Assembly: GCA_002472275.1 (NCBI GenBank)
Contig: DKRQ01000026.1
Location: forward strand, 1-64,000
Direction of reading: 5' to 3'
Source: Caryophanales bacterium UBA7278
GTDB taxonomy: Bacteria; Bacillota_I; Bacilli_A; RFN20; CAG-826
DNA: 64,000 nt
The notes under the pieces are model-generated. The model did no database searches. It was not told the DNA's origin and saw only the letters and a program-made list of their open reading frames with translations. The position numbers and the translations under genes are program-made. Below are positions 40,146-49,222 of this stretch, piece by piece (the stretch's first letter is position 1; every line of letters begins with the position of its first letter).

Positions 40146-41321
40146 ATGAAAAACTTAGCCGAGATTTCATCGAATTGCCTTTCCTGCCCGATGCCTAAAT
40201 GCGAGCCTTTTTGCCCGTGCGGCAATCACATCAGGGATTTCTTCCTAGCGGCGAAATCCGGCGACTACGAATTAGCGGCCTCGATCCTGTATTCGGTGAA
40301 CCCTTTCCCCGAACTTACCTCCGCCCTATGCGATCACGAAAGGCAGTGTCGCGGCCATTGCGTCAAAAATAGGATGGGCGCCCCCGTGGAAATCCCCTCC
40401 ATGGAGGCCGCTTTGGGAAAAGCCTTCCCTAGGCCGACCGCGGTCAAAGGAATTAATGGCAAATCCGTCGCCATTATCGGCGCCGGTCCTGCCTCCCTTT
40501 CCGCCTCTTATTTCCTCGCCAAGGAGGGATATTCCGTCGAGGTATTTGAAAAGGAGCAGGGAATCGGAGGGGCGATCCTCACCGGCATTCCCGATTTCCG
40601 TTTCAATAAATCCGCGCTTTCTAGCATCGAAGCCGACTTAAGGAAGATGGGGGTCAAGTTCCATCTAGGGACGAAGGTCGAAAACGCCCTCGAACTAAAA
40701 AAGAGCCACGATTACGTCCTTGTCGCGGTTGGCGCTGAAAAAGAAAACAAAGCCTTCCTCCCCCAAGCCGAAGGAATCGTCGGCGGTTTGGATTACCTAA
40801 GAAATCCAGAAAAAGCGGGGGATGCCAAAACCGCCTATGTTTGGGGTGGGGGCAACGTCGCCATGGATTGCGCGCGTACATTAATTAGAAAAGGGAAGAG
40901 GACGATTCTTATCTACCGTCGTTCCAGGGCGGAGATGCCCGCGGCGAAAGCTGAAATCGAAGAAGCCCTATCCGAGGGGGTGGAGCTTTGCGAACTCACC
41001 AACATCAAAGACGTTCACCTCTTAAATGGCAGAATCGATTCAATGACCCTTATCAAGATGAGGTTAGGGGAGCCTGACGAATCGGGGCGTGCCTCCTTCC
41101 ACGAAATCGAGGGAAGCGAGGAAACGGTTCCTTGTGAGGCCCTGGTCTATGCGTTAGGGGAGAAGCCCGTCCTCGACCTCCTCATCGATGCAAGCATAGA
41201 GGAGGGGTATCAAACCTCCAAGCCCGGAATCTATCTTCTAGGCGATGCTAGGCTCGGCGCGAAGAACATCGCTACCGCCATCAAAGAAGGGCGGCAGTGC
41301 GCCCAAGAAATCATCGGTTGA
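40146..41321 (+). CDS. GltD-like NAD(P)/FAD oxidoreductase
   Basis: A 391-residue flavoenzyme related to the small subunit of glutamate synthase. The N-terminal 4Fe-4S dicluster region has CLSCPMPKCEPFCPCG (14-29) and CDHERQCRGHC (62-72). FAD motif GAGPASLSASYFLA and NAD(P) motif GGGNVAMDCARTL follow, and LGDARLGAKNIATAI binds FAD at the end. It is about 70 residues shorter than typical GltD. It resembles the core of the 970-residue protein at 12-15 kb. No large glutamate synthase subunit is adjacent, so the electron acceptor is unknown. TAGAAT lies 6 nt before the ATG. Confidence 0.9.
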   Translation: MKNLAEISSNCLSCPMPKCEPFCPCGNHIRDFFLAAKSGDYELAASILYSVNPFPELTSALCDHERQCRGHCVKNRMGAPVEIPSMEAALGKAFPRPTAVKGINGKSVAIIGAGPASLSASYFLAKEGYSVEVFEKEQGIGGAILTGIPDFRFNKSALSSIEADLRKMGVKFHLGTKVENALELKKSHDYVLVAVGAEKENKAFLPQAEGIVGGLDYLRNPEKAGDAKTAYVWGGGNVAMDCARTLIRKGKRTILIYRRSRAEMPAAKAEIEEALSEGVELCELTNIKDVHLLNGRIDSMTLIKMRLGEPDESGRASFHEIEGSEETVPCEALVYALGEKPVLDLLIDASIEEGYQTSKPGIYLLGDARLGAKNIATAIKEGRQCAQEIIG

Positions 41322-41329
41322 TTCCCATT

Positions 41330-41356
41330 TTAGCAGTCAACACTTGCGAGTGCTAA
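41330..41356 (+). promoter_or_regulatory. CIRCE element (HrcA operator)
   Basis: TTAGCAGTC-N9-GAGTGCTAA differs from the consensus TTAGCACTC-N9-GAGTGCTAA at one base (G for C in the left arm). It overlaps a promoter, TTGCGA (41344-41349) with TAGAAT (41366-41371), so HrcA would block clpB transcription until heat shock. Confidence 0.93.
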
Positions 41357-41414
41357 AATTTCGTTTAGAATAAGGTTGCCCCCGAAAGAGGGTTTTCGAA
41401 AGGAGGTAACCTTT

Positions 41415-43538
41415 ATGAACATTCAAGAAGGACCGATTGACTACAGTTCCGACCCGGAAGTTCTTTCCAAGTTCGGAAGAGATATAAACGAGACCGTGAA
41501 AGCCGGCAAGGTGGACCCGGTCATCGGCAGGGATGACGAAATCAGAAAAGTCATCCAGGTTTTGGCGCGAAAAACCAAAAATAACGTGGTTTTGCTGGGA
41601 GAACCCGGCGTTGGCAAGACCGCGATCATCGAGGGTTTGGCGGAACGTATCGTCAAAAACGACGTGCCCGCAACCCTTAAGGACAAGACGATTTACGAGC
41701 TCGACATGGGCGCGCTCGTGGCCGGGGCGAAATATCGAGGCGAGTTCGAGGAAAGGCTCAAAGCCGTCCTCAATAAAATCAAGGAAAGCAACGGGAAGAT
41801 CATCCTGTTCATTGACGAGATTCACCTTATCGTCGGCGCTGGCAAAGCCGATGGGGCGATGGACGCGGGCAACTTGCTGAAGCCTCTATTGGCCAGGGGC
41901 GACATCGATTGCATCGGCGCGACCACGCTTAACGAGTATCGCGAATACATCGAAAAGGACAGGGCCCTCGAAAGAAGGTTCCAACCGATTCTAGTCGGCG
42001 AACCTAGCGTGTCCGAGACCATCTCCATCCTACGCGGCCTAAAGGAAAGGTTCGAATCCTTCCATGGCGTCAAGATCACCGACGGCGCTCTCATCGCCGC
42101 GGCCACGCTTTCCAACCGCTACATCACAAACCGCTTCCTTCCCGACAAGGCGATCGACCTCCTCGACGAGGCCTGCGCCCACATCAAGGTCGAAATCGAA
42201 TCGATGCCGACCGAACTCGATGAATCTAGCCGCAAGATCCGCCAACTCGAAATCGAGAAAGTGGCCCTTTCTAAAGAAAAAGACGAATCCTCCATTCGCC
42301 GTCTAACGGACTTGGAGAAGGAACTCTCTTTGGAGAAAGGCCGTTTTGACGAACTCGACAAGAGATGGAAGGAGGAAAAGAAGGGATTAGGCGAAGAAAA
42401 ACAGCTAAAAGCCGAACTCGAAAAGGCCAAATTCGACCTCTCCGTCTATTTCTCCAAAGCCGACTACCAGCACGCGAGCGAACTCCAATATAAGGTAATC
42501 CCTGATTTGGAGGCGAAGCTGCTCGCCGCTTCCAAGAAGGGCAACCGCCTCGTCAACGAAGTGGTGGGGGAGGAAGAAATCGCCTCCATCGTCGCTAAGA
42601 TGACCGGCATCCCCGTCTCCCGCATCGAAAAGGGCGACAAAGAGAAGGTCCTAATGCTAGAAGACACACTTCGTCGCCGCGTCATCGGCCAAGACGAAGC
42701 GGTCCGACTCGTCAGCAACGCCATCAAAAGGCAGAGGTCAGGCATCAAAAACCCGAATCGGCCGATTGGCTCGTTCCTCTTCCTCGGCCCGACCGGCGTA
42801 GGCAAAACCGAGGTATCCAAGGCTCTTGCCGAAGCCCTCTTCGACAACGAGAACAACATCATCCGCATCGACATGTCCGAATACATGGAGAAATATTCCG
42901 TCTCCCGCCTTATCGGCGCGGCTCCTGGCTATGTCGGATATGAAGAAGGAGGGCAACTTACCGAGAAAGTAAGGCGCAACCCCTATTCCATCGTTTTGTT
43001 CGATGAAATCGAAAAGGCCGACCCCGAGGTCTTCAACTTGCTCTTGCAGGTTCTAGACGAAGGCAGGCTCACCGACTCACAAGGGCATGTCGTCGACTTC
43101 AAGAACACCGTCATAATCATGACGAGCAACCTTGGGTCCGAGTTCCTTCTAGGTGGCGCCAAGGATAGGGTCGAAGGGCTCTTAAGGAAGACCTTCAAAC
43201 CCGAGTTCCTCAACCGTATCGACGAGATCATCTACTTCAATCCGCTTGACCTGGAGACGCAGAAGAAGATCGCCGCGAAGCTGCTACGCGAACTTAGCGA
43301 AAGGCTCGAGGAGAACTACTTCAACGTTACCTTCGGGGAAAGCGTCGTGGACTATGTCATCGAAAACGCCTTCACCCCGGAATTCGGCGCCAGACCGCTA
43401 AAGAGGTTCATCCAGGATAAGGTCGAGACCTCGTTTGCCGACCTAATCCTAAAGGGCGAGCTCGAGACGATGACCAAGTATCGTTGCGAATTCGATAAGG
43501 AAAAAGGCCTTGTCGTGAACAAGGTCACCGAAGCCTAA
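41415..43538 (+). CDS. clpB: ClpB-type AAA+ disaggregase lacking the N-domain
   Basis: 707 residues. NBD1 Walker A is GEPGVGKT near 62-69, with FIDEIH. A ClpB-type coiled-coil M-domain (about 255-370; LDESSRKIRQLEIEKVALSKEKDES) is present. NBD2 Walker A is GPTGVGKT near 458, with MSEYMEKYSVSRLIGAAPGYVG. No ClpP-binding loop is evident, which fits ClpB rather than ClpC/E. The ~145-residue N-terminal substrate domain is absent: the protein starts 30 residues before NBD1, after a perfect AAAGGAGGTAACC site. It rescues aggregated proteins with DnaK and is under CIRCE control. Confidence 0.95.
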   Translation: MNIQEGPIDYSSDPEVLSKFGRDINETVKAGKVDPVIGRDDEIRKVIQVLARKTKNNVVLLGEPGVGKTAIIEGLAERIVKNDVPATLKDKTIYELDMGALVAGAKYRGEFEERLKAVLNKIKESNGKIILFIDEIHLIVGAGKADGAMDAGNLLKPLLARGDIDCIGATTLNEYREYIEKDRALERRFQPILVGEPSVSETISILRGLKERFESFHGVKITDGALIAAATLSNRYITNRFLPDKAIDLLDEACAHIKVEIESMPTELDESSRKIRQLEIEKVALSKEKDESSIRRLTDLEKELSLEKGRFDELDKRWKEEKKGLGEEKQLKAELEKAKFDLSVYFSKADYQHASELQYKVIPDLEAKLLAASKKGNRLVNEVVGEEEIASIVAKMTGIPVSRIEKGDKEKVLMLEDTLRRRVIGQDEAVRLVSNAIKRQRSGIKNPNRPIGSFLFLGPTGVGKTEVSKALAEALFDNENNIIRIDMSEYMEKYSVSRLIGAAPGYVGYEEGGQLTEKVRRNPYSIVLFDEIEKADPEVFNLLLQVLDEGRLTDSQGHVVDFKNTVIIMTSNLGSEFLLGGAKDRVEGLLRKTFKPEFLNRIDEIIYFNPLDLETQKKIAAKLLRELSERLEENYFNVTFGESVVDYVIENAFTPEFGARPLKRFIQDKVETSFADLILKGELETMTKYRCEFDKEKGLVVNKVTEA

Positions 43539-43542
43539 AAAC

Positions 43543-43586
43543 AAAACCGTATCCAAGGGTTTTCCTAAGGGTACGGTTTTTCTCTT
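43543..43586 (+). terminator. Terminator after clpB
   Basis: The stem AAAACCGTA (543-551) and TACGGTTTT (572-580) has a structured 20-nt loop and a T-rich tail. It also faces the convergent flavodoxin gene. Confidence 0.75.
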
Positions 43587-43605
43587 TTGTAGGGGTTTTG
43601 CGGTC

Positions 43606-44154
43606 TTATTTGACCAATTCCTCGTTCTTTTGCAGCCATTCGTCGATGACGTAGGGAGCCGAGGACATGTAGGGGGCCGCGATGGCAAAGCCTTCCTTGA
43701 TGATGGCTTCGGGCGCCTCTTTCTTGATGGCCTCCAGGGAGTAGAGGAAGATCTGCCCGCCGTGGGTGACAAAGGGGATGATCGTCTTTCCCGCTGTGTC
43801 GTGGTCGCGAAGGAACGAGACGATGGGGGCGGGAAGAGTTCCCCACCAGTTCGGATAGCCTAGGAAGATGGTGTCATAGGCTTCGTAGCCATTAGGACCA
43901 TCATTGATGAGCGGGGCAGCGCCGCTTTGGTATTCCTCGCGGGAACGGGCGAGCGTTTCCTCATAGCCGTGGCCATAGGGGATGAGCGGCTCGATTTCGA
44001 ACAGGTTGCTTTTGATTTCCTTCTGAAGGAGTTTCTCGGAAAGGCACTTCGCGGCCTTCTTGGTGTTACCTTCTTCCCCGAGGTCGACGATTTGGTCATC
44101 GACGAGGTTTTCGCCTCCGTGGGAGAAATAGGCAATCAGGATTTTATGTGACAT
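43606..44154 (-). CDS. Flavodoxin (Flavodoxin_4 type)
   Basis: A 182-residue FMN protein. It begins KILIAYFSHGGEN, the phosphate-binding loop of the family, and has FLGYPNWWGTLPAPIVSFL for the isoalloxazine site, then IIPFVTHGGQIF. The start at 44154 follows GAGGTAACC; an upstream in-frame ATG at 44232 is not supported. These longer flavodoxins carry electrons or act as quinone or NAD(P)H-linked reductases. The partner is unknown, though the two GltD-like enzymes of the window are candidates. Confidence 0.92.
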   Translation of the reverse strand: MSHKILIAYFSHGGENLVDDQIVDLGEEGNTKKAAKCLSEKLLQKEIKSNLFEIEPLIPYGHGYEETLARSREEYQSGAAPLINDGPNGYEAYDTIFLGYPNWWGTLPAPIVSFLRDHDTAGKTIIPFVTHGGQIFLYSLEAIKKEAPEAIIKEGFAIAAPYMSSAPYVIDEWLQKNEELVK

Positions 44155-44320
44155 TTGGGTTACCTCAACGTGGACAATTCTATCGAACGCCGCCTTTTTA
44201 AGGAAGGGAGGACAATCCTTATTTTTTGCCACTTAGGACGGAAACGGGGGTGTATCCTCGCTTTATCTATTTGATAATAAAGGCGTTAATGTCCCAAAAT
44301 ATGCCAAAGGTGTTTTTTCG

Positions 44321-46861
44321 ATGCAGATGAAAAAAGGCTGGATAATCTTCGCTAACGTTGCCATCGCGCTCGGCATCATGTCTTTCGTCGCGGTCTATTC
44401 GACCCTCGAAGCCAGAGCTTCCTCTAAGCTCCAGGTCGAGCACTTTGAGAGCACGACCATCACCATGGAACGCGTGACCGAGAATTACCTCGAAGGCGAG
44501 CAGCGCATCTGCGACGTCTGGGCCCATTACATCAACAACAAGAACCTCACGATCGAGGAGGCGACCTCCTTCGTCCGCGTCTCCCACGTTCTCCCTAACG
44601 CCTCTGCCCACCTCCTCTATGCCGACACGCTTACCGGGTTATCCACGAGGCCTAGGGTCGATGACCCGACCGATTTCACCGTCACTTACAAGGGCATGGA
44701 TTTCCTTAGCGACACGAGTTGGATTGACCCGATTGGCAAGTCGATCAACATCTCTCACGCATACACGAATCCCTTAAACGGCGAGGATTCCATCGCCTTC
44801 TGCAACTTCATCAACGTCCGTGACGGGACTGCCTCAAAAAGCGCCCTCTTGCTCCGCGTCATGCCCGTGGCCGAACTCACGAGAACATGGGTTTTCCCTC
44901 AGGAGGAGTTCCAAGCCGCCGAACTTTCCATCATCGACCACAACGGCAACTACATCGTCAGGGGCAATTCCTACCAAAACTCGAATTTCTTTGAATTCTA
45001 TCGTTCCTATAACAAAATCGACCCCACCGAGGCGACGGCCTTCTTCGCCAAAATCACCTCCACCACGGGCTCTTTCAACATGAACGATTCCTCTGGTAAG
45101 GAATGTATCCTTGCACACACGCCATTTGATGTGGCGGGTGGGTGGACGCTGCTAAACATGTTGCCGACGACCTATCTAAAGGCGAGTTCCCAAAACTGGC
45201 TTCTCATCGGGGTCGTTTCCGCGGGTCTATTCGTCTTGTTCGTCTTTGACATGATCTTCATGATGTACTTCAACAAGAAGCTGCAACTCGCCGCCAAGGA
45301 AGCCGAATCCGCCAACAAGGCCAAGACCGATTTCCTCTCCACCATGTCGCACGACATCCGAACCCCGATGAACGCGATCATCGGCCTCACGACCGTCGCG
45401 GAGCAAAACCTCGAAGACACGAAATCGGTCAAAGAGTGCCTCCGTAAGGTGTCTCTGGCGAGCAATCACCTATTGACCCTCATCAACGACATCCTCGATA
45501 TCTCCAAGGTCGAAAGCGGCAAGTTGACCCTTTCCCCGCAGACCTTCTCCATCGTCGAGACGGTGGATAACCTCATGAATCTCTCGCAGCCGATGGTCAA
45601 GGAGAAGAACCTCGACTTCGCTTTCCGCATCAGCGGCATGGACAAGGAATACCTCTATGCCGACCAACTCCGCCTCAACCAGATCTACATCAACCTCCTT
45701 TCCAACGCGATCAAATACACCGAGCCCGGCGGCTCCGTGAGCGTGGACATGAAGGAAGAGCCTAGCCAGAAGCCTGGGTGCGTGAAGCTGACTTACATCG
45801 TTTCCGACACGGGCATTGGCATGTCGCCCGAATTCATGGAGACCATGCTTTACCAGCCCTTCTCCCGCCAAACCGATAGCCGCGTCAATAGCATTCAAGG
45901 CACGGGCTTAGGACTTACGATCACCAAGAAAATGGTCGACCTCATGGAAGGCACCATCGATTGCCAAAGCGAGCTAGGCAAGGGCACGACCTTCACCGTG
46001 TCTCTTGATATCCCCCTCGCCGAGCAGCAGCCTTCCGAAATGAAGCTTGAGTCGATGGACGTTTTGATCGCTGATGACGACGAAATCCTATTGAAAACCG
46101 CCTCTGAAACGCTTGAGTCCCTTGGGCCCCGTGTTGAAATAGCTCGTAATGGCATCGACGCCATCGAGATGATCAAGAAACGTCACCAGGAAGGGAAAGA
46201 CTATCGCGTTGTGATCGTCGATTTGAAGATGCCCGACCTCGATGGCGTGGAGACGATCCGCCGCATCCGAAAGGAAGTGGATTCGGCTTTGCCGATCCTT
46301 CTCATTTCCTCTTACGATTGGTCCGATGTGGAAAAAGAAGCCAAGGACGCGGGGGTCAACGGATTCCTTAGCAAACCCTTGTTCCGCTCCACCCTCTATC
46401 AAAAAATCAACGAGATCATTGGGAATAACGTCTCCGTGGCGGAAGCCGAAAGCGACTATTCCGATTTGCAGGGTCTAAACATCCTCATCGCTGAGGATAA
46501 CGACATCAACTGGGAAATCATCTCCACCCTTCTTGATTCCTATGGAATCTCGACCGAACGTGCCGAAAACGGCCGCGTCGCCCTCGAAAAGATCAAGGAG
46601 GCGGAGAAAGGCAAATACCTGCTCGTTTTCATGGATATCCAGATGCCGGAGATGAACGGTCTCGATGCGACCAGGGCCATTCGCGCCCTAGACGACCCTT
46701 GGGCCTCTACCATCCCCATCGTCGCCATGACGGCCGACGCGTTCTCGGAAAACATCACCGAGTGCCTCGAAGCCGGCATGAACGGCCATATCGCCAAACC
46801 CATCGACATCAAGCTCGTCATCAAGGAGATCCGCAGAATAAAAGAGGAATCCAAACGATAA
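44321..46861 (+). CDS. Hybrid sensor histidine kinase with two receiver domains
   Basis: 846 residues. TM1 at about 6-26 and TM2 at about 292-316 enclose an extracytoplasmic sensor domain (Cache-like, 30-290). HisKA has SHDIRTP with His344. HATPase_c has N462 and DTGIG (496-500) plus GTGLGL. REC1 (about 578-695) has phosphoacceptor D634 in VIVDLKMPD. REC2 (about 718-840) has D772 in FMDIQMPEMNG. The ribosome site is AAAGGTG. There is no internal Hpt; one is encoded at 48752. With the REC-EAL protein it makes a full phosphorelay. The ligand is unknown. Confidence 0.95.
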   Translation: MQMKKGWIIFANVAIALGIMSFVAVYSTLEARASSKLQVEHFESTTITMERVTENYLEGEQRICDVWAHYINNKNLTIEEATSFVRVSHVLPNASAHLLYADTLTGLSTRPRVDDPTDFTVTYKGMDFLSDTSWIDPIGKSINISHAYTNPLNGEDSIAFCNFINVRDGTASKSALLLRVMPVAELTRTWVFPQEEFQAAELSIIDHNGNYIVRGNSYQNSNFFEFYRSYNKIDPTEATAFFAKITSTTGSFNMNDSSGKECILAHTPFDVAGGWTLLNMLPTTYLKASSQNWLLIGVVSAGLFVLFVFDMIFMMYFNKKLQLAAKEAESANKAKTDFLSTMSHDIRTPMNAIIGLTTVAEQNLEDTKSVKECLRKVSLASNHLLTLINDILDISKVESGKLTLSPQTFSIVETVDNLMNLSQPMVKEKNLDFAFRISGMDKEYLYADQLRLNQIYINLLSNAIKYTEPGGSVSVDMKEEPSQKPGCVKLTYIVSDTGIGMSPEFMETMLYQPFSRQTDSRVNSIQGTGLGLTITKKMVDLMEGTIDCQSELGKGTTFTVSLDIPLAEQQPSEMKLESMDVLIADDDEILLKTASETLESLGPRVEIARNGIDAIEMIKKRHQEGKDYRVVIVDLKMPDLDGVETIRRIRKEVDSALPILLISSYDWSDVEKEAKDAGVNGFLSKPLFRSTLYQKINEIIGNNVSVAEAESDYSDLQGLNILIAEDNDINWEIISTLLDSYGISTERAENGRVALEKIKEAEKGKYLLVFMDIQMPEMNGLDATRAIRALDDPWASTIPIVAMTADAFSENITECLEAGMNGHIAKPIDIKLVIKEIRRIKEESKR

Positions 46862-46952
46862 AAAACTACTTTGCTAGTAGGGGAGAGAAGACCGTCGAGG
46901 AAGCCCTCGCCAAATACGGAACCTTCGCCCGATAGCTCTTCTTGCTAGATGA

Positions 46953-46980
46953 AGCCACTTGGAAACAGGTGGCTTTTCCC
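46953..46980 (+). terminator. Terminator after the hybrid kinase
   Basis: The stem AGCCACTTG (953-961) and CAGGTGGCT (966-974), with one G-U pair, has a GAAA tetraloop and a TTTTC tail. It separates the kinase gene from the REC-EAL transcript, which has its own promoter TTGGAA-16-TATAAA (46993, 47015). Confidence 0.85.
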
Positions 46981-47040
46981 TTCCCCTTAGCCTTGGAAAA
47001 AATGACAAAGACTTTATAAAATAAACAACCAAGGAATTCG

Positions 47041-48762
47041 ATGGCTATGAACAAAGGGATTTCCAATTCTTCAAAAGGCATCTTCCGCATCAAGAAGACC
47101 GTCCTCATCGTCGACGATGAAGAGATCAACGTCGAGATCCTTTCCTCCATCCTCGAAGACGATTTCCACATCCTCAAGGCTTACGACGGCAAGGAAGCGC
47201 TGGATATCCTCATTTCGGGCGAGCAGAAAATCGATTTGGTCCTTCTGGACGTCTTCATGCCCTTTGATGGGCGTGAGGTGTTGAAGGTCAGGAACGCGAA
47301 TCCGAGTTTGAAGCGCATCCCCTTCATCGTCTGCACTAGCGACAAGAACATCGAGGAGGAGTGCTTCCGCCTTGGCGTCAACGACTTCATCAAGAAGCCC
47401 TATGAAAACCCCGACATCATCGTGGCCAGGGCCAAGAGGATGATCGAACTCTACGAGGATAGGTCCATCCTCAAGGAAGTCGAAAGGGACAAACTCACCA
47501 ATCTATATAACGTCGAATTCTTCAAAAAGTACGCCAAGCAATACGACGCGAACTTCCCCGATGTCCAAAAGGACATGCTTTTGGTTTCCCCCAATAGGCT
47601 CAGGCTCATCAACGAGCTCTATGGCAGGGACTACGGCGACAAGATCCTCCTTGCCATCGCCGCAGAACTAAGCGAATTCGTCTCCGAATGCGGGGGCCTA
47701 GTCGGAAGAAACGGGGGAGGCAGTTCCTTCTTCCTCTATTGCGCCCATCATGAGGATTATGCCTCTCTTCTTAGCAAACTTAAGGAGGCGGCCAAGAAAG
47801 CGGTGGGGAGCGCCAATGTTTCCTTCCGTATCGCCGTCTATCCCTTCGTCGATCCATCTCTAGATAAGGAAATCGTCTTGGGCAGGACCAGGGCCACCGC
47901 GGATTCCCTAGGCGAGGACTACGCTAAGGAAATCGCCATTTATAGCCAGGAGAACCAAGAGAAGACCCTCCACAAGGAAAAACTCATCGAGGCGTTCCCC
48001 GCGGCGCTTGAAAACGGGGAATTCAAACTCTTCTTCCAGCCTAAATACAACATCGTCGGGGATAATCCCGTCCTTTCTAGCGCCGAGGTTTTGATCCGTT
48101 GGATCAGTCCCGAATTCGGTTTCGTATCCCCCGGGGATTTTATCCCCCTTTTCGAAGAAAACGGGCTCATCGGAAAACTCGACGCCTATATCTTCGAAAA
48201 GGCGGCAGGGTATATGCGTTGCTGGAAGGAAAGATACGGCTTCTACCTTCCTTTGTCGCTCAACCTCTCTAGAGTCGACATCTACCGTCCTAACCTCGTC
48301 GAGGAAATCATCGGCTACGTCGATTCTAATGGCATCCCTAGGGACAAATACTACGTTGAAATCACCGAGTCGGCCTTCGTCCTAGACGCGGGCGAGGTCA
48401 TCCCCGTCATCCAAAAGATCCGCGACGCGGGCTTCAAAATCGAGATCGATGATTTCGGCAGCGGTTATTCCTCCTTCGGCGCTTTGGCGGATCTTCCCTT
48501 CGACGTGCTCAAGATCGACATGGCCTTCATCCGCGCGATGGATAAGAACCCCAAGGTGAAGGACATCATTAAGATGATCATCCAACTCGGCAAGACCCTC
48601 GACGCGGTCATCGTGACGGAAGGGGTGGAGACCATGGAACAATATCTCTTCCTAAAGGAAAGCGGATGCGACGTCATCCAGGGCTACTATTTCTCCAAGC
48701 CCTTGCCTTTAGGCGAATTCGAGGAAAAGATCCAAAAGGAGTTTGTCGAACATGGACGTTAA
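47041..48762 (+). CDS. Response regulator with degenerate GGDEF and intact EAL domain (c-di-GMP phosphodiesterase)
   Basis: 573 residues. REC (about 19-135) has D70 and K118. A GGDEF-like domain (about 150-300) has lost its signature: GRNGGGSSFF replaces GGDEF. The EAL domain (about 310-565) keeps every catalytic residue I can place: E349 (AEVLIRW), N408, E440, E443, D470-D471 (IDDFGSG), K491, E527 (TEGVET) and Q547. So it should hydrolyse c-di-GMP when activated by phosphorylation, with the GGDEF part as a sensor or scaffold. AAGGAA precedes the ATG. It overlaps the Hpt gene. Confidence 0.94.
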   Translation: MAMNKGISNSSKGIFRIKKTVLIVDDEEINVEILSSILEDDFHILKAYDGKEALDILISGEQKIDLVLLDVFMPFDGREVLKVRNANPSLKRIPFIVCTSDKNIEEECFRLGVNDFIKKPYENPDIIVARAKRMIELYEDRSILKEVERDKLTNLYNVEFFKKYAKQYDANFPDVQKDMLLVSPNRLRLINELYGRDYGDKILLAIAAELSEFVSECGGLVGRNGGGSSFFLYCAHHEDYASLLSKLKEAAKKAVGSANVSFRIAVYPFVDPSLDKEIVLGRTRATADSLGEDYAKEIAIYSQENQEKTLHKEKLIEAFPAALENGEFKLFFQPKYNIVGDNPVLSSAEVLIRWISPEFGFVSPGDFIPLFEENGLIGKLDAYIFEKAAGYMRCWKERYGFYLPLSLNLSRVDIYRPNLVEEIIGYVDSNGIPRDKYYVEITESAFVLDAGEVIPVIQKIRDAGFKIEIDDFGSGYSSFGALADLPFDVLKIDMAFIRAMDKNPKVKDIIKMIIQLGKTLDAVIVTEGVETMEQYLFLKESGCDVIQGYYFSKPLPLGEFEEKIQKEFVEHGR

Positions 48763-49102
48763 GAAGTTTTACGAGGAAATCGGCGGCAGCTACCAAAACG
48801 CGGTCGCCATCATGATGAACGACGCCCTCATCGCCAGGATGCTAGGCAAGTTCATGACCGCCAATTCCTATGCGCAGATCGTTTCTAGTTATGAGCAAAA
48901 GGATTACCGCGCCGTTTTCGCCGCCTCCCATGCCCTTAAAGGCGTCGCCGGCAATTTGGCCTTGACCCCGCTATATGAACTAGCAAGCGCCATCACCGAG
49001 GCAACCCGTCATAGCGACGACGTGAATCTCGATAAGGAAATCGAGGAGCTTAGGAAAGCCTATAACCTCATCGAGATAAAATATTCCGAACACATCGCCT
49101 AA
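48752..49102 (+). CDS. Hpt phosphotransfer protein
   Basis: 116 residues with the single-helix-bundle Hpt motif SHALKGVAGNLAL, phosphoacceptor His60. A four-helix bundle is expected. AAAGGAG stands before the ATG at 48752. It overlaps the REC-EAL stop by 11 nt, so the two are coupled. It is the missing link that carries phosphate from the hybrid kinase receiver to the REC-EAL regulator. Confidence 0.9.
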   Translation: MDVKKFYEEIGGSYQNAVAIMMNDALIARMLGKFMTANSYAQIVSSYEQKDYRAVFAASHALKGVAGNLALTPLYELASAITEATRHSDDVNLDKEIEELRKAYNLIEIKYSEHIA

Positions 49103-49210
49103 TCTTCGAAATCGGCATAATCGCTCAATTTGGCCCGCAAAACCCGTTTGTTTTCCAAAAGAGCGATTTTTATTTTCGGTTTTCGCTACCTACCCACAAG
49201 CGCGCTCGCC

Positions 49211-49216
49211 TATAAT
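49211..49216 (+). promoter_or_regulatory. Consensus -10 box 6 nt from the ATG
   Basis: Perfect TATAAT, then AAGGCC, then ATG at 49223. Standard geometry puts the first transcribed base on the A of the ATG. Confidence 0.6.
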
Positions 49217-49222
49217 AAGGCC

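Noticed and set aside
46863..46935. Short frame ending GEKTVEEALAKYGTFAR after the kinase gene
   Set aside because: It looks protein-like but has no start codon or ribosome site, and lies just before a terminator. It could be a relic but cannot be supported.
914..49207. GCGCGCTC upstream of glyA, the oxidoreductase operon and the 49223 gene
   Set aside because: Three promoter-region copies of an 8-mer looked like a shared element, but their distance and orientation to the -10 vary, and related GCGCG strings occur inside genes. About this number is expected by chance.
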